A DNA stretch of 64,000 bases from Chrysomallon squamiferum (Eukaryota; Mollusca; Gastropoda; Neomphalida; Peltospiridae), in NCBI GenBank assembly GCA_012295275.1, contig CM022676.1:6889719-6953718 (forward strand), in the 5' to 3' direction. Under the pieces are notes generated by a model. The model did not search any database. It worked only from the letters and a program-made list of their open reading frames with translations, and was not told the DNA's origin. Made by a program: the position numbers and the translations under genes. Shown one piece after another: positions 50,989 through 63,893 of this stretch (positions within the stretch are counted from its first letter, which is position 1; each line of letters starts with the position of its first letter).

Positions 50989-51941
50989 ATGAAATTTAAA
51001 ACAGTCAGGGAAGGTACCCAAGCAGTTGTTTACAATTATCAAGGAGAAGGAAGAATAGTCGAAGGTCCAAAGAGGGTGAGAGAAACAGCCCCACTCGACA
51101 CCCTCCCACCAAAATAAAGACAATTTAATTTTGTTTAATTTTTTCTTTCCAGACAACTGATGCTATAATAATATAATAGTATTATCTGTAATATATAAGA
51201 ATGTGTGTTATAATTTTTCAAATTATTTTATATTAAAAATGAAATATTTTTCATTCCAGTTGTTTTTGTTTCGAGAGCGTCTTCATTTGTTAGAAAGATA
51301 CAGTGCTGATCAGTATCAGTATCTGAAACTGAAGGACAAAAATGGAATTGTGACTCATAAGAAAGGGTAAACAACATTTTATAATTTGTATAACATTTAT
51401 TAAACAAGATTTAATAGTTAGTCTAAAATCAGTTCTAATATTAGAGATGTCAAACAAGATATATATTTTAATTTCTTAAAAAACACACACACACAAAAGC
51501 ACACACACTTGTATAAGTATGTGGAAAATATGGTCTGAAACTGATACCAAAAAAAATAAATATATATGTATGTACATATGTATAAAATCTTAACTTTTTT
51601 ATTAATATTTTTTTTAAATATATATTTTTCTTATTCTTAATTATTTATTTATTTATTTTATTATTTTTTTATATATATATATATATATTTCAGACCATGT
51701 GAAGTATTTTTCAATCCTTTGCTCTATGATTCGGTTGAGGTTTTGTCTGCATGGAAGGTTGATGCTAACCACATGGTTGTTGTATACAAGACAGACAAGG
51801 ACAGCAATGTAGAAAGAAGAATCATTCAGGGACCAACAGTGTTTATGCCAGAAGCTGAAGAATGGTAGTAGTAGTTATATTTTGGTAGTTGTCATTGTAG
51901 TAATTATATAGTAATTCTTGAAGTAGTAGTAATATTAGTAC

Positions 51942-51972
<31 letters not shown>

Positions 51973-54900
51973 TGTAGTGATGGTGGTAACAGTTTTATAT
52001 GATGCAATAATGACTGAAGTTGCTGTGGTGGCATTTGCTATAATAACAGTAGTGACAGCAGCAGCAGTTGTAGGAGTAGTAATAGTAGCAGCAGCAGAAG
52101 TAATAGTAGTACTAGCAGTAACATCATTAGTAAGTAATACTAACACAGTAGTTGTAGTTTGTTGTAGTGATGGTAACATTTATCCATAAAAAGTTACAGG
52201 AAGATATTTTTTTTTAAGCTTTACAAAAGAAATGTATTTAATTTTTAAATTTTATTTCATTAATGTTTCAGGTTGCATGAGTTCACCTGGCATGGAATGG
52301 ACACTCAAGTTCAAGGTCGAATGGTTCCTGGAAAGAATTGTTTTACACAACTCACCACAATTCCAGATCACTTTTATTACAATGTATGTATATTTCCTGT
52401 TTGCACTTAACGAATTTTAAAAATAGACATACATGATTATTTTTTTAATCCATTTATTTAAGCTGCTTATTGTCTCATGGTTTGTACCAAATTGTGACCA
52501 GCATTACAGAAATTTATCTGTTATAGCCAAAAATATGAAATTTCCTATAAAAACAGTTTTTAATAAAATAAACAAGTATCATATTTTTCTAATTAAATTA
52601 TGTTATGTTAAACAGGTACGAGATGTAAGAACTAATGATGATACAATGATCACTGTCAAACTGATGCTGTTTTATCAACTCTCTGATGTTCTGGAAATGG
52701 TAAGTCTGAAAAATATTTTATAAATAAATAGCAATGATTTATTTAAAGTGTCGAGAAAGTGAATGCATTTTATAAACAGTTACATTGTTGTTGTATTTTT
52801 TTTTTTTTTTTTAATGTTTTCCTATGGGGTGAGTCTAAATACATTTTAAAAATTTTGAAAATTTTGTTTTATTTGATTCCTTTAACATGCACAGTGGTAT
52901 GTACAACTAGTATAAATGCAGTCTGTACTCTTAAGTTATTGTAATATTTTGTTTATTGAAACCAACCTTTAATAATAATAAAGTATAATAAAAGCTGAAA
53001 TAAGAAAGAAACGTGTCAGTTTTAATTATGAAAATAAATTTTTAAAATTTAGTTTCTTTATCAATAGAATAATTCCTACATTTTCATTTCATTTTATTTT
53101 AATATGTAAGGCTTAAATAAGGGACATATTTTGTTCTCTTTGATTTTGTAGATTGCAATATTAGTTGTTCAGAAATGATTATCTGTCTATTAACTAGTGT
53201 TCTGTTTAATTTCTGTTTTTAGCTGAATGCAACCCAAGATCCTATATCAGATATGATAAAGTGAGTATTTTCATTTACAGTGCGTGTGTGTGCTTGTATA
53301 GATTTCTGTAAATAAATAAATAAGTAAATTAATAAATGAGTAACTAAATACATTTTTTGTTCATAAAATTAAAATAATAACACCATGGCAGTACAGTAGA
53401 TACAAACTTGTATTGCATTTATTTACTGTTTAAAGATGTTTTAAAATGACTTTTGAGGGGAATTACTTGCTATTTTAGTTATTAAAATGATTGATGTTAT
53501 ATTTATTTATTTGTTTGTTAGGTTGGTTTTTAGTTTTAAATAAAGATTTATTTTTCATTGTTTGTTTATTTAAATAGACAATTATTTTATGTATATCTGT
53601 CTATGCATACATGCATGCATACATACATACATACATACATACATACATACATACATACATACATACATACATACATACATTTATTTACTTGTTTATTTAT
53701 TTTCAGTGCTCTGTGTGCTGATGTGATTGCATTCGTTGGCAAACTGAGGTCAGTTCATCTTCTAGTTTCTTTTATTATTTTTTTTTTAAAAATTATTATT
53801 AACCATATTTTGAGTTAAAGCTCTAAACATATTTACAAATCTTTTTTTACTAAACTAATATTTATATTTTTAAAAATTATTGATAGAAAATAAACCAAAA
53901 AATAAAAGGAAAGAAGAAAAAACAAATCTTTTGTCTAATGATCACACAGTAACTTGACAATAATAAGAAAAAGAAAAATGATAACTATGATGACAACAAT
54001 TAAGATGTTGATGATAAAAATAAATAACAATAATAAGCAGGAGAAGAAGAAGAAGAAGAAAATAATGACAATAATAGCATTGATGATAATGATAATAATA
54101 TTAATGATGATGATAATTAGTAACAATAATAATGGTACTAATAATTATGATGATGATGATTATAAAATAATAATAATAACAACAAACAGTTTTATTACAG
54201 TTTTGTCAAATTCCTTGAACAGACCCATCTCCTAAATGACCTTGACACATACAGTCAGTTGAAACAAAGGTCGGCCAGGATAGGATTTACTATCAACAAG
54301 GTCGTGTATTGTGGATACCATTCCTCTGACTATCTCCAGGTACTGGCAATAGTTTATGAATCTGTTTGTTTTTATGACAGTAATAATGATGATGATAATG
54401 ATGATGATGATGATAATATCTATAATAACAATAATGAGAACAATAATAATTGTAATAATATTAATGATAATATAATGAAAATGAAATAATAATAATAACA
54501 ATAACAATAGCAATCTCTGTTCTTCTAGTCCATGCAGAACAATGCTATAGAGTCTAGAACTCAGATGAGGCTGAATGCTGAACTTGAAGATCAAAAACAG
54601 AAGATAACTGATTTCAAGCTGTCAAAGGAACAAGATCGTATGAAATTCAGTGAGTTACAAACAGTTAACTATTTCAGTAACACAACTGAGAGTATTAGAA
54701 CATAGAGTCTTAATATATCTGTACTTCAGAATAATTTTTCTTCTCTTTGTAACAGCCATTAAATATATTCCCAAGGGTTCCTGATAGCAAATTAAATCCA
54801 TTAGGAAGAATAAACAATTTATTTAATGATATCTATTAATGTTAATTTAATATGTATGATAAAGAACCATACTGACAATGCCATACTGAGAGTTAATCTT

Positions 54901-55168
54901 TGGTTCATTGGTCTAGTAGATGTTTTTCATTGATATGGTAGCCTTTGATAAATTTGTTACATAGCACTGACTAATGTGAAACCTTATGTGAACTGATGTG
55001 AATTGAACCTTTGGTCACTGATGGGTCTACATCACTAAGTTAAAAACAAAGAAAAAGGAAAGAATGAAAGAATGAAAGAATGAAAGAAAGGTAGGAAGGA
55101 ATGAGAAAAAGAATGATGAAGACAGAAAAAGAATAGTGATTATCTGTGTGTGTGTGTGTGTGTGTGTA

Positions 55169-55212
<44 letters not shown>

Positions 55213-56114
55213 TATATATTTGGGAGTGTGTCTTTATGTTTGTATGTGTGTATGTCTTTATGGTTGTGTGTGTATGTGTCTTTATGTTTGTGTGTCTTTG
55301 TGTGTCTTTGTGTATTCTTTTTTAAGTCAGGCGAAGAAAAGATAAACAATAAACAATATTAAACATTTTGGGATTGTGATGAAAAAATATATGTTGTTGT
55401 TGTTGTTGTTTTATTTGTTTATTTTGACATTTTTCAGAACATGAATTAGAAAAATCGCGACAGATTCATTCACAAAAGTTGGACGAGCTAATGATGACAC
55501 ATGAGTTAAAGAAACAACAACTACAACATCAGCAGAAAGTACAGCTAGAGAGTGATAAGACAAAAACCAAATTAGGTACAGAAATTATTATTATCATATC
55601 AGAAATGTTTTGAATCAGAATGAACAAATATTCTATAATAATAATTAAGAATATCTTAAAGTTCATTTAGTGAATATTACAAATCAGTATTCTTTTAATA
55701 AGATTATAAAAATGACAAATAATTCAAAAGTTTAGCCAAATGGCTTTATCAGTATGAAAAATCAATTCCAGAACTTGTTTTATTTATTTGTACATTTAGT
55801 AAAGCAAGTACTATTTAACATTAAGTGCAGATGTGATATTTATATCTATAAAGAGAAAGAAAGGGAGAGAGATGAAAAGAGAGAAAGAGAAAGGGAGAGA
55901 ATATGAGAAAGGGTAGTAAATCTGGACTGGTTTTTTGTGAGGTTGCATTTAAATATTTTTTTTTTTTATTTGTCATTTCTTAATATTTAATATTTTTAGA
56001 TATTTTATCTTATAAATTAATACTTCCTTTTTTTCATATTCAGAACATAAGGCAGCCATAGACAGCAGCCATATTGAATTTCTGACAAAGGTGAAGGAGC
56101 TGGGGTGGATCTGA
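50989..56114 (+). CDS. SPFH/band-7-like protein with C-terminal coiled coil
   Basis: Exons 50989-51075, 51260-51366, 51694-51864, 52272-52383, 52616-52699, 53223-53260, 53707-53748, 54201-54339, 54529-54649, 55438-55575 and 56044-56114 join in frame to 369 aa with GT-AG introns. The N-terminus (EGTQAVVYNYQGEGRIVEGP) resembles the shoulder-domain opening of major vault protein (AVQVYDYREKRARVVFGP). The stretch ITVKLMLFYQLSDVLEM, then DPISDMINALCADVIAFVGK, fits the SPFH strand-helix pattern. Residues about 261-346 are charged and Gln-rich with heptad character (coiled coil), as in prohibitin, flotillin and vault proteins. There is no signal peptide or membrane anchor. I do not recognise an established gene name; family placement is inference from pattern. 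The frame ends at 56112-56114 after a GGGG run, but another frame stays open with protein-like sequence to 56191. Confidence 0.75.
51865..52180 (+). repeat. TAG/GTA/GCA triplet-rich intron sequence
   Basis: Begins at the exon 3 donor of the SPFH-like gene and includes an uninterrupted TAG run at about 51940-51972. Open frames here on both strands are repeat artefacts. Confidence 0.85.
53609..53681. repeat. (CATA)n microsatellite
   Basis: About 18 CATA units in the SPFH-like gene, ending about 20 bases before the exon 7 acceptor. Confidence 0.95.
53935..54200. repeat. AAT/GAT/AAG triplet-rich intron sequence
   Basis: Imperfect triplets fill the end of intron 7 of the SPFH-like gene, and similar sequence continues in intron 8 (54360-54520). 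Confidence 0.8.
55144..55210. repeat. (GT)n microsatellite
   Basis: GT run in intron 9 of the SPFH-like gene, followed to about 55320 by GT-rich imperfect repeats that give a false Cys/Val frame. Confidence 0.95.
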
Positions 56115-56819
56115 CCAAATACCTCTCCACACAAGTGGACCCTCCAGTCAAGGAGGAAATACAGATCAAAGAAAATGTCAAGGCCATATGAAATCTAATT
56201 CATTTGTCATTTAATTAAACAAAAAATAATATGTGATAAATACACTAAGTAAAACAGCAAAATTTTATTCCTGTCAATTGTAAATTTTGACCTAAATGAG
56301 CAAGGATTTGACCTGTGAACTTTGACCTGCTAACTCAACATGGATCTCCTTTGACTGGATGAACTTTGACCATTAGACTGAAAACATTAACTGTTACGTA
56401 ATTTTTAGTCTTTTTCATACATTTTCCTTCATCTATAATATTCCAGACACATTTAAGATATTTGACATCATCTTTTTATAATTTGACTGTCTCAATTGTT
56501 GTTATTTATTATTAGTATACACATTAATTAATTTGAGTATATGAAAATAGAGCTATGAGGCAAACAATAATTAAAGAGCTATACATTACTCATCATCTGA
56601 CTTTTAAAAAGAATTTACTTCACAAATGAAGAGAGAATGTTTGTTTGTTTTTTTTTTTTTTTTTTTTACTTCTTGCAGCTTTTACAAATCTTTTTAATAT
56701 ATTTATTTTTTATATATTTTATTTTATTAAAAATAAAAAAGTGATATTGTCAGAGGCAGCATATCACCATTTAATTTTATAAAATTAAATTTATTTTTAA
56801 TATATATATTAATATTATA

Positions 56820-56872
56820 CATGTTAATGTCTGTGTGTATACTGATATATATACATAAACACACACACACAT

Positions 56873-56909
<37 letters not shown>

Positions 56910-57830
56910 TACTTACATACATCCACACATATACACACACAAACACATCTTTATATACTGTAATAAAAAATGTCTAAATATTTATATTACAAATTTACCA
57001 TTTTAGTTTATATTTACTATTCTTAGTTCCATATTTATTTTATCTATATTCTATGGTTCAAGTATCTCTTACATATGCACACAAACACATACCATCATAT
57101 AATATCAAATATCTAAATGTATTATTTTTTTTGTCTGTTAATTTATTTTTACAATTCTTAGTTTCATATACATTTTATCAATATTCTACAGTTCAGCTAT
57201 CTCTTGCACACACAAACATATATATTTTTATGTAATATCAAAACTAAATATATATATGCATTGTATCTATATTCTGCCATTCAAATATCTGTTATGTATG
57301 CACACAAACACACAAATATTTTATTTTGTGTTAAATTTGTAATACCTAAAAAAATAGTTAAATATATGTACACACACAAACACATAAAATATTCTAAATG
57401 ATTTTTTTTTTTTTTTTTTTTTCTATTCTTGATATCTGTATAGTACAGTTCAAATATCTTTTATACACACACACACACTCATATTTTTATGTAATATCAA
57501 ATATCTAAATATATTAAGTATTTTGTTATCATATGTATTGTATCTATATTCTGCCATTCAAATATCTGTTATGTATGCACACAAACACATACTGTCATAT
57601 AATATCAAATATCTATTTATTTTGTCAGTTAATTTATTTTTTACTAGTCTTAGTTTTACCTATGTTGTGTATATTCTACAGTTCAAGTATGATCTCTTAT
57701 GTACACACACAAACACATATCATTATATCAAATATCTAAATATATTATTTATTGTCAGTAAATTTATTTTTGCTAATCTTATTTTTATATACCTTAATCT
57801 GTATTCTACAGTTCAGGTATCTTTTATAGA
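56820..57830. repeat. Satellite-like tandem array, units of about 100-140 bp
   Basis: Seven or eight imperfect units share, in order, TATATTCT(A/G)C-(A/C)-(A/G)TTCAA(G/A)TATCT, CACACAAACACA, ATATCAAATATCTAAAT and TTAATTTATTTTT. They lie downstream of the SPFH-like gene. The array begins next to a CA microsatellite (56850-56905), which is repeated in shortened form inside each unit. Confidence 0.85.
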
Positions 57831-58447
57831 AATCTCAGGAACAAATTCTGGATAGTTTACACAATTTATTTTGTAAAAATATTCAAGAAAATTTATAATG
57901 CAAATTAATCTAAATATCTGTGATATTTTATGGAATAGAATCTTCAGAATATTTTGAGGTTATTTGATCCTTCTTTTAAACAAACTTTAATAATGAAATG
58001 TTTAAAGTGAATTTTATTTTGTATTATTATTATTATTTTTTGTTGTACGAATTCTGAATTTATATAAATTAATTTGAGCATAGAAAACTTTTGAAACAAT
58101 TATGGAAAATAAAAGTAAATAGCTTTTTTTTCTTTGTGTTTTAGTCGTGGTTGTTTTGTATGTTTTTCACTTAATTAGTTTTAAATATTTGAATTCATAA
58201 AAATATTCTCTTTTTTCTTCTATTTTTCTATAAATTAAATCCCATAGACATCAAATCACCTAACATGGTTTTTACTATACGTGAAATTGGTCACCGAGTT
58301 GGATTGGGATATAACTACCAGTATAGATTAGTTTCATGCATCATCATACATACAGAAATTATCTATGAACTATTCTATTTATCCTAAGTACTCATTATAT
58401 ATTAAATTCACTTTGAAAACAAACACAAGTCAGTATGTCAATGTCAG
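57831..58447. other. Region between the tandem array and the ATP5PF 3' end
   Basis: AT-rich unique sequence without a supported exon. Confidence 0.6.
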
Positions 58448-58453
58448 TTTATT
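58448..58453 (-). terminator. Candidate polyadenylation signal, ATP5PF
   Basis: AATAAA on the gene strand about 205 bases after the stop codon. Confidence 0.4.
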
Positions 58454-58656
58454 ACACAGTTTTTATAATGCAACTTACTCTTTTTTTTACGAAACAATAT
58501 CCATCAATTTCAAATCGACCAAACTTCAATATTTGTACACATCACAAAACTAACATAACTGCTTGCAGTATGATGTTCATTTTACTATTCCAAGTTACGA
58601 CAAAATTAAATACAGTCACGTCTAAGTATATATATTTTTTCTTCTTTCTGACGGGG

Positions 58657-59036
58657 TTAAACTTCGTAATATGGTATGTTTGCTGGATCTTCCTCAGTTA
58701 TCTCCTCTTCTTCAGTTACTTGTGTCTGTACAAGGGTTTCTTTTATTTCACCCAGACCCACAGGTTCCAATGGAACATCTGAAAAAAAACAAAACAATTT
58801 AATTAATAATAAATATGATGATGAAGATGATAATTATAATTTAAAATGAAAATAAATAATAAAAAATACCAGATTTAACTATATTAGATATATTTTGCTT
58901 AATACTAATAATATCTACAATTTTAAAAATTTAAAAAATAATATAAAAAAGTTAAAAAAAACAACATATAAAATATTTTTAAAATTATTTTACAAACTGA
59001 AAATAAGATAAGCTTCCAATGAATTTTCTGTTTGTT

Positions 59037-59081
<45 letters not shown>

Positions 59082-60837
59082 AACATATATATATGTCACA
59101 GAGGATAAGTGTAAGCAGGAATTATGTATGATCAATGAAAGTTTCAGGTAATATATATTAATCAGTTATTTTTTTTTATATGTATTCCCTGAAATTGTTT
59201 GACCTTTCACTGCACCACTCCAATTACATTCTTCCATCCTTTTATTAAAAACAATTTCTTCTTTGAATTGAAAGCGTTCAGGAGGCAATTGTTAATCCCT
59301 GGTTATATATGTACAAAATAACATCTAACATCAATAATATATACACTGAGCAGATTAGATCAATGATCTGACATAACTTTGAAATTAAATGTTAGAAATT
59401 CTTCTTTGAATTGATAATGTTTTAAGTAATGAGTAGGCAATTGTCAATCCTTAGTCATTCCTATTTCCTGTAAAAAAAAAAAACCCACACACACACACAC
59501 ACACAAAAAGACACATACATTTACACATACATACTGAGCAGTCTGTGTTGGTAAATTTCACACACCTTTGAAATTAAATGTTGGGAATTCAGTCATGTCT
59601 ACTCCTTCCTTGACTCCATACACTCGGTTGATTTTTTCTAACTCCTCCTGAAGACGGTGTTCTACTTCTGGGTTTGCATCTACCAGTTTACCACCTACAG
59701 CCCTGAAAACGTGGTACACAATGTACAAAAATAACAATTTCTCAACACATTATCTACACTGGACACAGCTTTGGGAAGTCAAAAGCATGGATGCCGAAAA
59801 GACAAGGTAAGTCTGAGATGAAAGATATGACAGAGAGGTGGGGGACACAAGACAGCAGATAACTGAAGATTGTCAGAGACACATGAATTTTATCACTGCC
59901 TTACAGCAAGGCTGTCTTAAGGCATGGGCAAACATTAGACAGTTGCCAGAGGATCCCACAAATCTAGGGTCTGTGCAATCCATGAATACAGTGACATGCT
60001 GTCAATTATCTTGTTGTCATTGTGTGTATAGGGGCCCTATTATGCTGCTTTGTCCTGGTGCCCATAATGCTGTTAAGATGGCCCTGCCCTGGAGACTCGA
60101 GTACACAATGGGCAGTCATGATGGCATTTCTGTATTATTACATAATTTGTAATAGTGAAAAAGTAAATGCTAACAATTAGAGATAGAGAGATAGTAATAG
60201 TATTAGTATACAAATAAACATACTAAATCAAGTTTCAGATTTTGGGATTTTGAGAATTCTTAGGCCATTTTGGTGGTGCTGTGAATCTTGATTAGGCATA
60301 ATCTTATAAATAAATGTCAGATTTGAATAAAGACACATTTTTAAAATATACAAATAATCAGAATAAAAAACAACAATAAAGTAAAATTATTGTAATAATT
60401 TAAATAATAATCTACCATTACTACTGAGTACTGTTATAACAATAACAACAATATTCTTTTGATAATAATAACAATAATACATTAATATTAGTAGCAAAGC
60501 TACTAAAATATTATCAGTATGTGTATCAATCAGCAACTTAAGTATCAGCTGATATCAAGATGTTTTTCTTTTACTTTTTATTAACCTATATCATCTGCCA
60601 TATTTTAAGTATTTAGGTGGGATTTTTTAGCACTTTCTAGGGTTTTGTTTTGTTTTGTTGATTTTTTGCTTACTTGCTTTTCTTTGCATAATCTCTGATC
60701 TTTTCTACAAACAGCTGCTGAATTGGGTCAAGATCTGCCTTCTGTGCAACTACTGCGGAAATTCCAATGTTTCTCCGAGCATGATGTGACAGTACCTGCC
60801 TGGCTAAGTTTAGCCGAGAGACTAAACGTGGCAACAT
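58657..60837 (-). CDS. ATP5PF: Mitochondrial ATP synthase coupling factor 6 (subunit F6)
   Basis: Exons, in gene order: 60837-60674, 59702-59566 and 58778-58657, giving 140 aa with GT-AG introns of phases 2 and 1. F6 is a peripheral-stalk subunit that links F1 to Fo of the mitochondrial ATP synthase. The first 30 or so residues form a basic presequence (MLPRLVSRLNLARQVLSHHA). The F6 core follows: DPIQQLFVEKIRDYAKKSKA, the conserved GGKLVDANPEVEHRLQEELE, then VYGVKEGVDMTEFPTFNFKD. Vertebrate and fly F6 precursors are about 106-108 aa and end close to that point; here the last exon adds about 35 residues, rich in Glu, ending PANIPYYEV. A TTTTCAG acceptor ends one base before the start codon, so there is an untranslated first exon, possibly ending at 61465 where a GTATGT donor follows. 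Confidence 0.95.
59041..59080. repeat. (AT)n microsatellite
   Basis: About 19 AT units in ATP5PF intron 2. Confidence 0.95.
59909..60085. mobile_element. Short element with imperfect terminal inverted repeats (MITE-like)
   Basis: Sits in ATP5PF intron 1 and is much less AT-rich than its surroundings. Left end AGGCTGTCTTAA and right end TTAAGATGGCCCT are imperfect inverted repeats about 177 bp apart. The interior (GGGGCCCTATTATGCTG, GGTGCCCATAATGCTG) has the look of a dispersed repeat rather than a gene. An open frame of 104 codons over it shows no protein features. No target-site duplication was clear. Confidence 0.5.
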
Positions 60838-61800
60838 TCTGAAAATAACAAAACAATTAAAAACATCTGGTACATATAAACTACTGGACTATTATGCATA
60901 ACACATAACATATAGTATATACATCATAAAGCATTGAGCAACTAACTTAAAAGAAACCCGAGTTAATTCAAACGTTTTAAAAGTGCATGGAATGCGCCTC
61001 TCAGCCCTCTAGGTTTCTTTCCTTGGTACAAAAAACACCGATGATATTATATAGAATATTATATGCTATTTGTGTTACCACTCATCTGTGAAGTCAAATT
61101 CGTCAACAAAAGGAACATAACATCAAATATTAAGTTTTTATTCTAGGTATTCTGATTACACTCACAGCGATATCTCAGATAAGAACTAATCTGTAATCAC
61201 GATAATAATAATAATTATTATTATTATTTCAAATAAGCTTATATTTCTTATTTACTTAAATTATTGAATCTGAGATTTGAGAAGTTTATGTCGACATGTG
61301 AAGTTATGACCGGTAACATATAACGCAACGGTCATTCATTTTGTTTGTCTAATAAAATGTACAAGAAAATAACATAATGGTATAAATAAACTGACAGCTG
61401 ACAGAATGGATTATGCAAATACTTAATGAAGTACTTATTCATCACTTATTTACGTAAAACATACCCGACAAAGTTGACCAAAATCAGCACTTAGAGGTCA
61501 AGACTGTAGGAATTAACTGAGCCCCAACAACAACTACGCTTTTTAGAAACGACATAATAACCAGTCTACAGATACTACATTGCCTATACCAGGACCTAAA
61601 TGCTGATTTCAGTTCAATCTTTTTTTTTTTTTTTTTTTTTTATCCATATCTCTTTGTATAAAATAAATAAATAAAAATAAATTACTGTGTTAATAAAACA
61701 GATTAAATGAACATACATTCAGAACCAACGTACAACTGCTTAATTTCACATTTAATTGCATTCGACATATTAATAAAATAAACAAATAAATAAACAAATA

Positions 61801-61824
61801 ATATATATATATATATATATATAA

Positions 61825-61861
<37 letters not shown>
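61801..61861. repeat. (AT)n microsatellite
   Basis: Two AT runs separated by a few bases. Confidence 0.95.
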
Positions 61862-62618
61862 CTAATTAACTAAATAAATAAATAAGAATAAGAATTTAAA
61901 AAATAATTAAAATACTAATACTATGACTGATAAATAAATACTTTTTACAGTTATAAACGTTAATACGAATATGGTGAGTAACTATAATTATAATGAAAGA
62001 GGAAGCAGTTTAACAAGTGATCATTCATGCGTACTATCCCATAGACAGGCTTTGTAGCAGAACATCTGATAAACCAGTTTACAGAGCAAGCCTGTCAGTT
62101 GGAATGTGATACAGCCGACCAGGAGTAGCGGAAAGGTTCGATCTTGCGACAACATATATTTCGGATCAACGCACACCAATAATACTAAAAAAAAAAAAAA
62201 AAAAATACGGAAATTTATATATGCTATAGTTTACTAATGTTCTCGGTTACTGTGAAATAATAAAAATGAATGGAATTTTTTTTTTTTTTTTTATATTCGG
62301 TTTTCCATGCCTAGACAAATTTTAATACATCTGTCTTGAAAATTCCATGAAAAAGAACTTAAATGTGCGTTATTTAAAATTAGTACTAAAAGATAAACAG
62401 ACGTAAACATCTTCAACATAAATTTATGTATTTGTGTTAGCATTTGTGTTACTAGTAGTAGTTGTTGTTGTAGTAGCAGCAGCAGCAGGAGGACCATTAG
62501 AAGTACATTTATAGATAAAAGGAAGATGTCATAATTTTCAAGGTGAAATTTAATGATTTTAAAATTAAATAATAATAATCACACAACAATGATTATGATG
62601 ATGGTGAAGATGATGATG

Positions 62619-62666
<48 letters not shown>
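62619..62666. repeat. (AAT)n microsatellite
   Basis: About 16 units following a GAT-rich stretch. Confidence 0.95.
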
Positions 62667-62669
<3 letters not shown>

Positions 62670-63677
62670 TAAATAAATAATGGTCAGGTAGGGAGAACGT
62701 TTTATTTTAATTCAGATATATAGATTTACATTTTGGATAATTTTGTATAAATGCCCTAATATGGATAGCAAAAAAAAAAAAAAAAAAAAAATTATTAATT
62801 ATAATTTTAAAATAATTTAAAAAACCCGCCATATTATTTTGATACAATTTACCCTGAGTCTGTTTTGCATTACTTATATCAACATAAAATAAATGACTGT
62901 ATCGCTAAATTGTGATGCACATATCACACGTCCGTAGAATCCGAAATGCTGTAGCCTTTGCAGTACGACATACATATATAAGTATACACCGTATACAATG
63001 CCGGGGTACGATCCTGTAGGCCTCTAGGCAACAGGTACTTAAATATATTAAAGAAAACTAAGCCCGTAAACTCCATGTCTTAGCCTAGCAGTAACCCGTA
63101 TAACTGACTATAGAGTAAACCATCGATGATCAATTTAACGCATTAACATGGGCGAGAGATATCCGATGTTCCCCTTATTTTAATATAAAGGCCACACGGC
63201 TGTAATATAAACATTTAATGTTCACACAATTTTTAATTTTAAATAAAATTTAAAAACAACACACACACACACACACACACATATATAATAACAATAAAAA
63301 TAAATACTATTAATAAAGTTAAGGAAATTAGTCAGCCACATTTTTGTCCTGTAAATCAGTGTTCGATTGAATTGTTTTATTTTACGATTAAAATTTTTGA
63401 AGCATAATATTAATAATAATTCAGTTTATTCATTAATTAACAAAGACTGAACTTAGCATAGTCAGTGCCCAGAAAGTGTAAGTAAAAAAAAAAAACACCA
63501 AAAAACAAACAACAACAACAACAACAACAAAACATACTGTTTTTATTTAAATCACATACAGCTCATGTTATAAAACGACCTATAACATCAATAAAATAAA
63601 TGACAATGAAATCGTGACCGCAATATATTGAATATGCCAATCCCAAAGGTCAAAAGCCGCAGATGCTAAAGCAGTTA

Positions 63678-63687
63678 GTCACGTGAC
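63678..63687. promoter_or_regulatory. Palindromic E-box GTCACGTGAC
   Basis: Perfect ten-base palindrome (USF/CLEAR-type E-box) 200 bases upstream of the candidate start codon at 63894, in the least AT-rich part of this end of the window. Probable promoter element; function is inferred. Confidence 0.4.
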
Positions 63688-63893
63688 AAGAATCTGGAGA
63701 AAATTTGCGCTTTGTGTGCAATTTCCGTTACCACAGGTTTCCGGTTCATTCCCTTCGTAATTCAGGTGAAGTTTTGAAAGAAAAACAACAGTAACATATT
63801 TGTAAGTATACAGGTCATTTAAAGATTTCAATTTTATAATAGTTCTGATCGACTTTGGTGAAAGTCGTCCGATAATTGAGATACGCGAGCCGC

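Larger units (their letters stand above)
60838..63677. other. Region upstream of ATP5PF
   Basis: Should contain the ATP5PF promoter and untranslated first exon. The stretch 61465-61600 is less AT-rich and ends on the minus strand with GTCGG|GTATGT, a good donor. Further away lie a poly-T run (61619-61640), AT runs (61801-61861) and an AAT run (62619-62666). No coding exon is supported. Confidence 0.5.

Noticed and set aside
51904-52189. Ala/Val/Thr-rich frames on both strands
   Set aside because: TAG/GCA/GTA repeat sequence in an intron of the SPFH-like gene.
59838-60152. 104-codon plus-strand frame inside ATP5PF intron 1
   Set aside because: Covers the MITE-like repeat; its Cys/Pro-rich translation is a known type of repeat artefact.
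62090-62160. Possible tRNA (GGTTCGATC resembles a B box)
   Set aside because: The flanks do not pair into a T-arm or acceptor stem and no A box is at the right distance.
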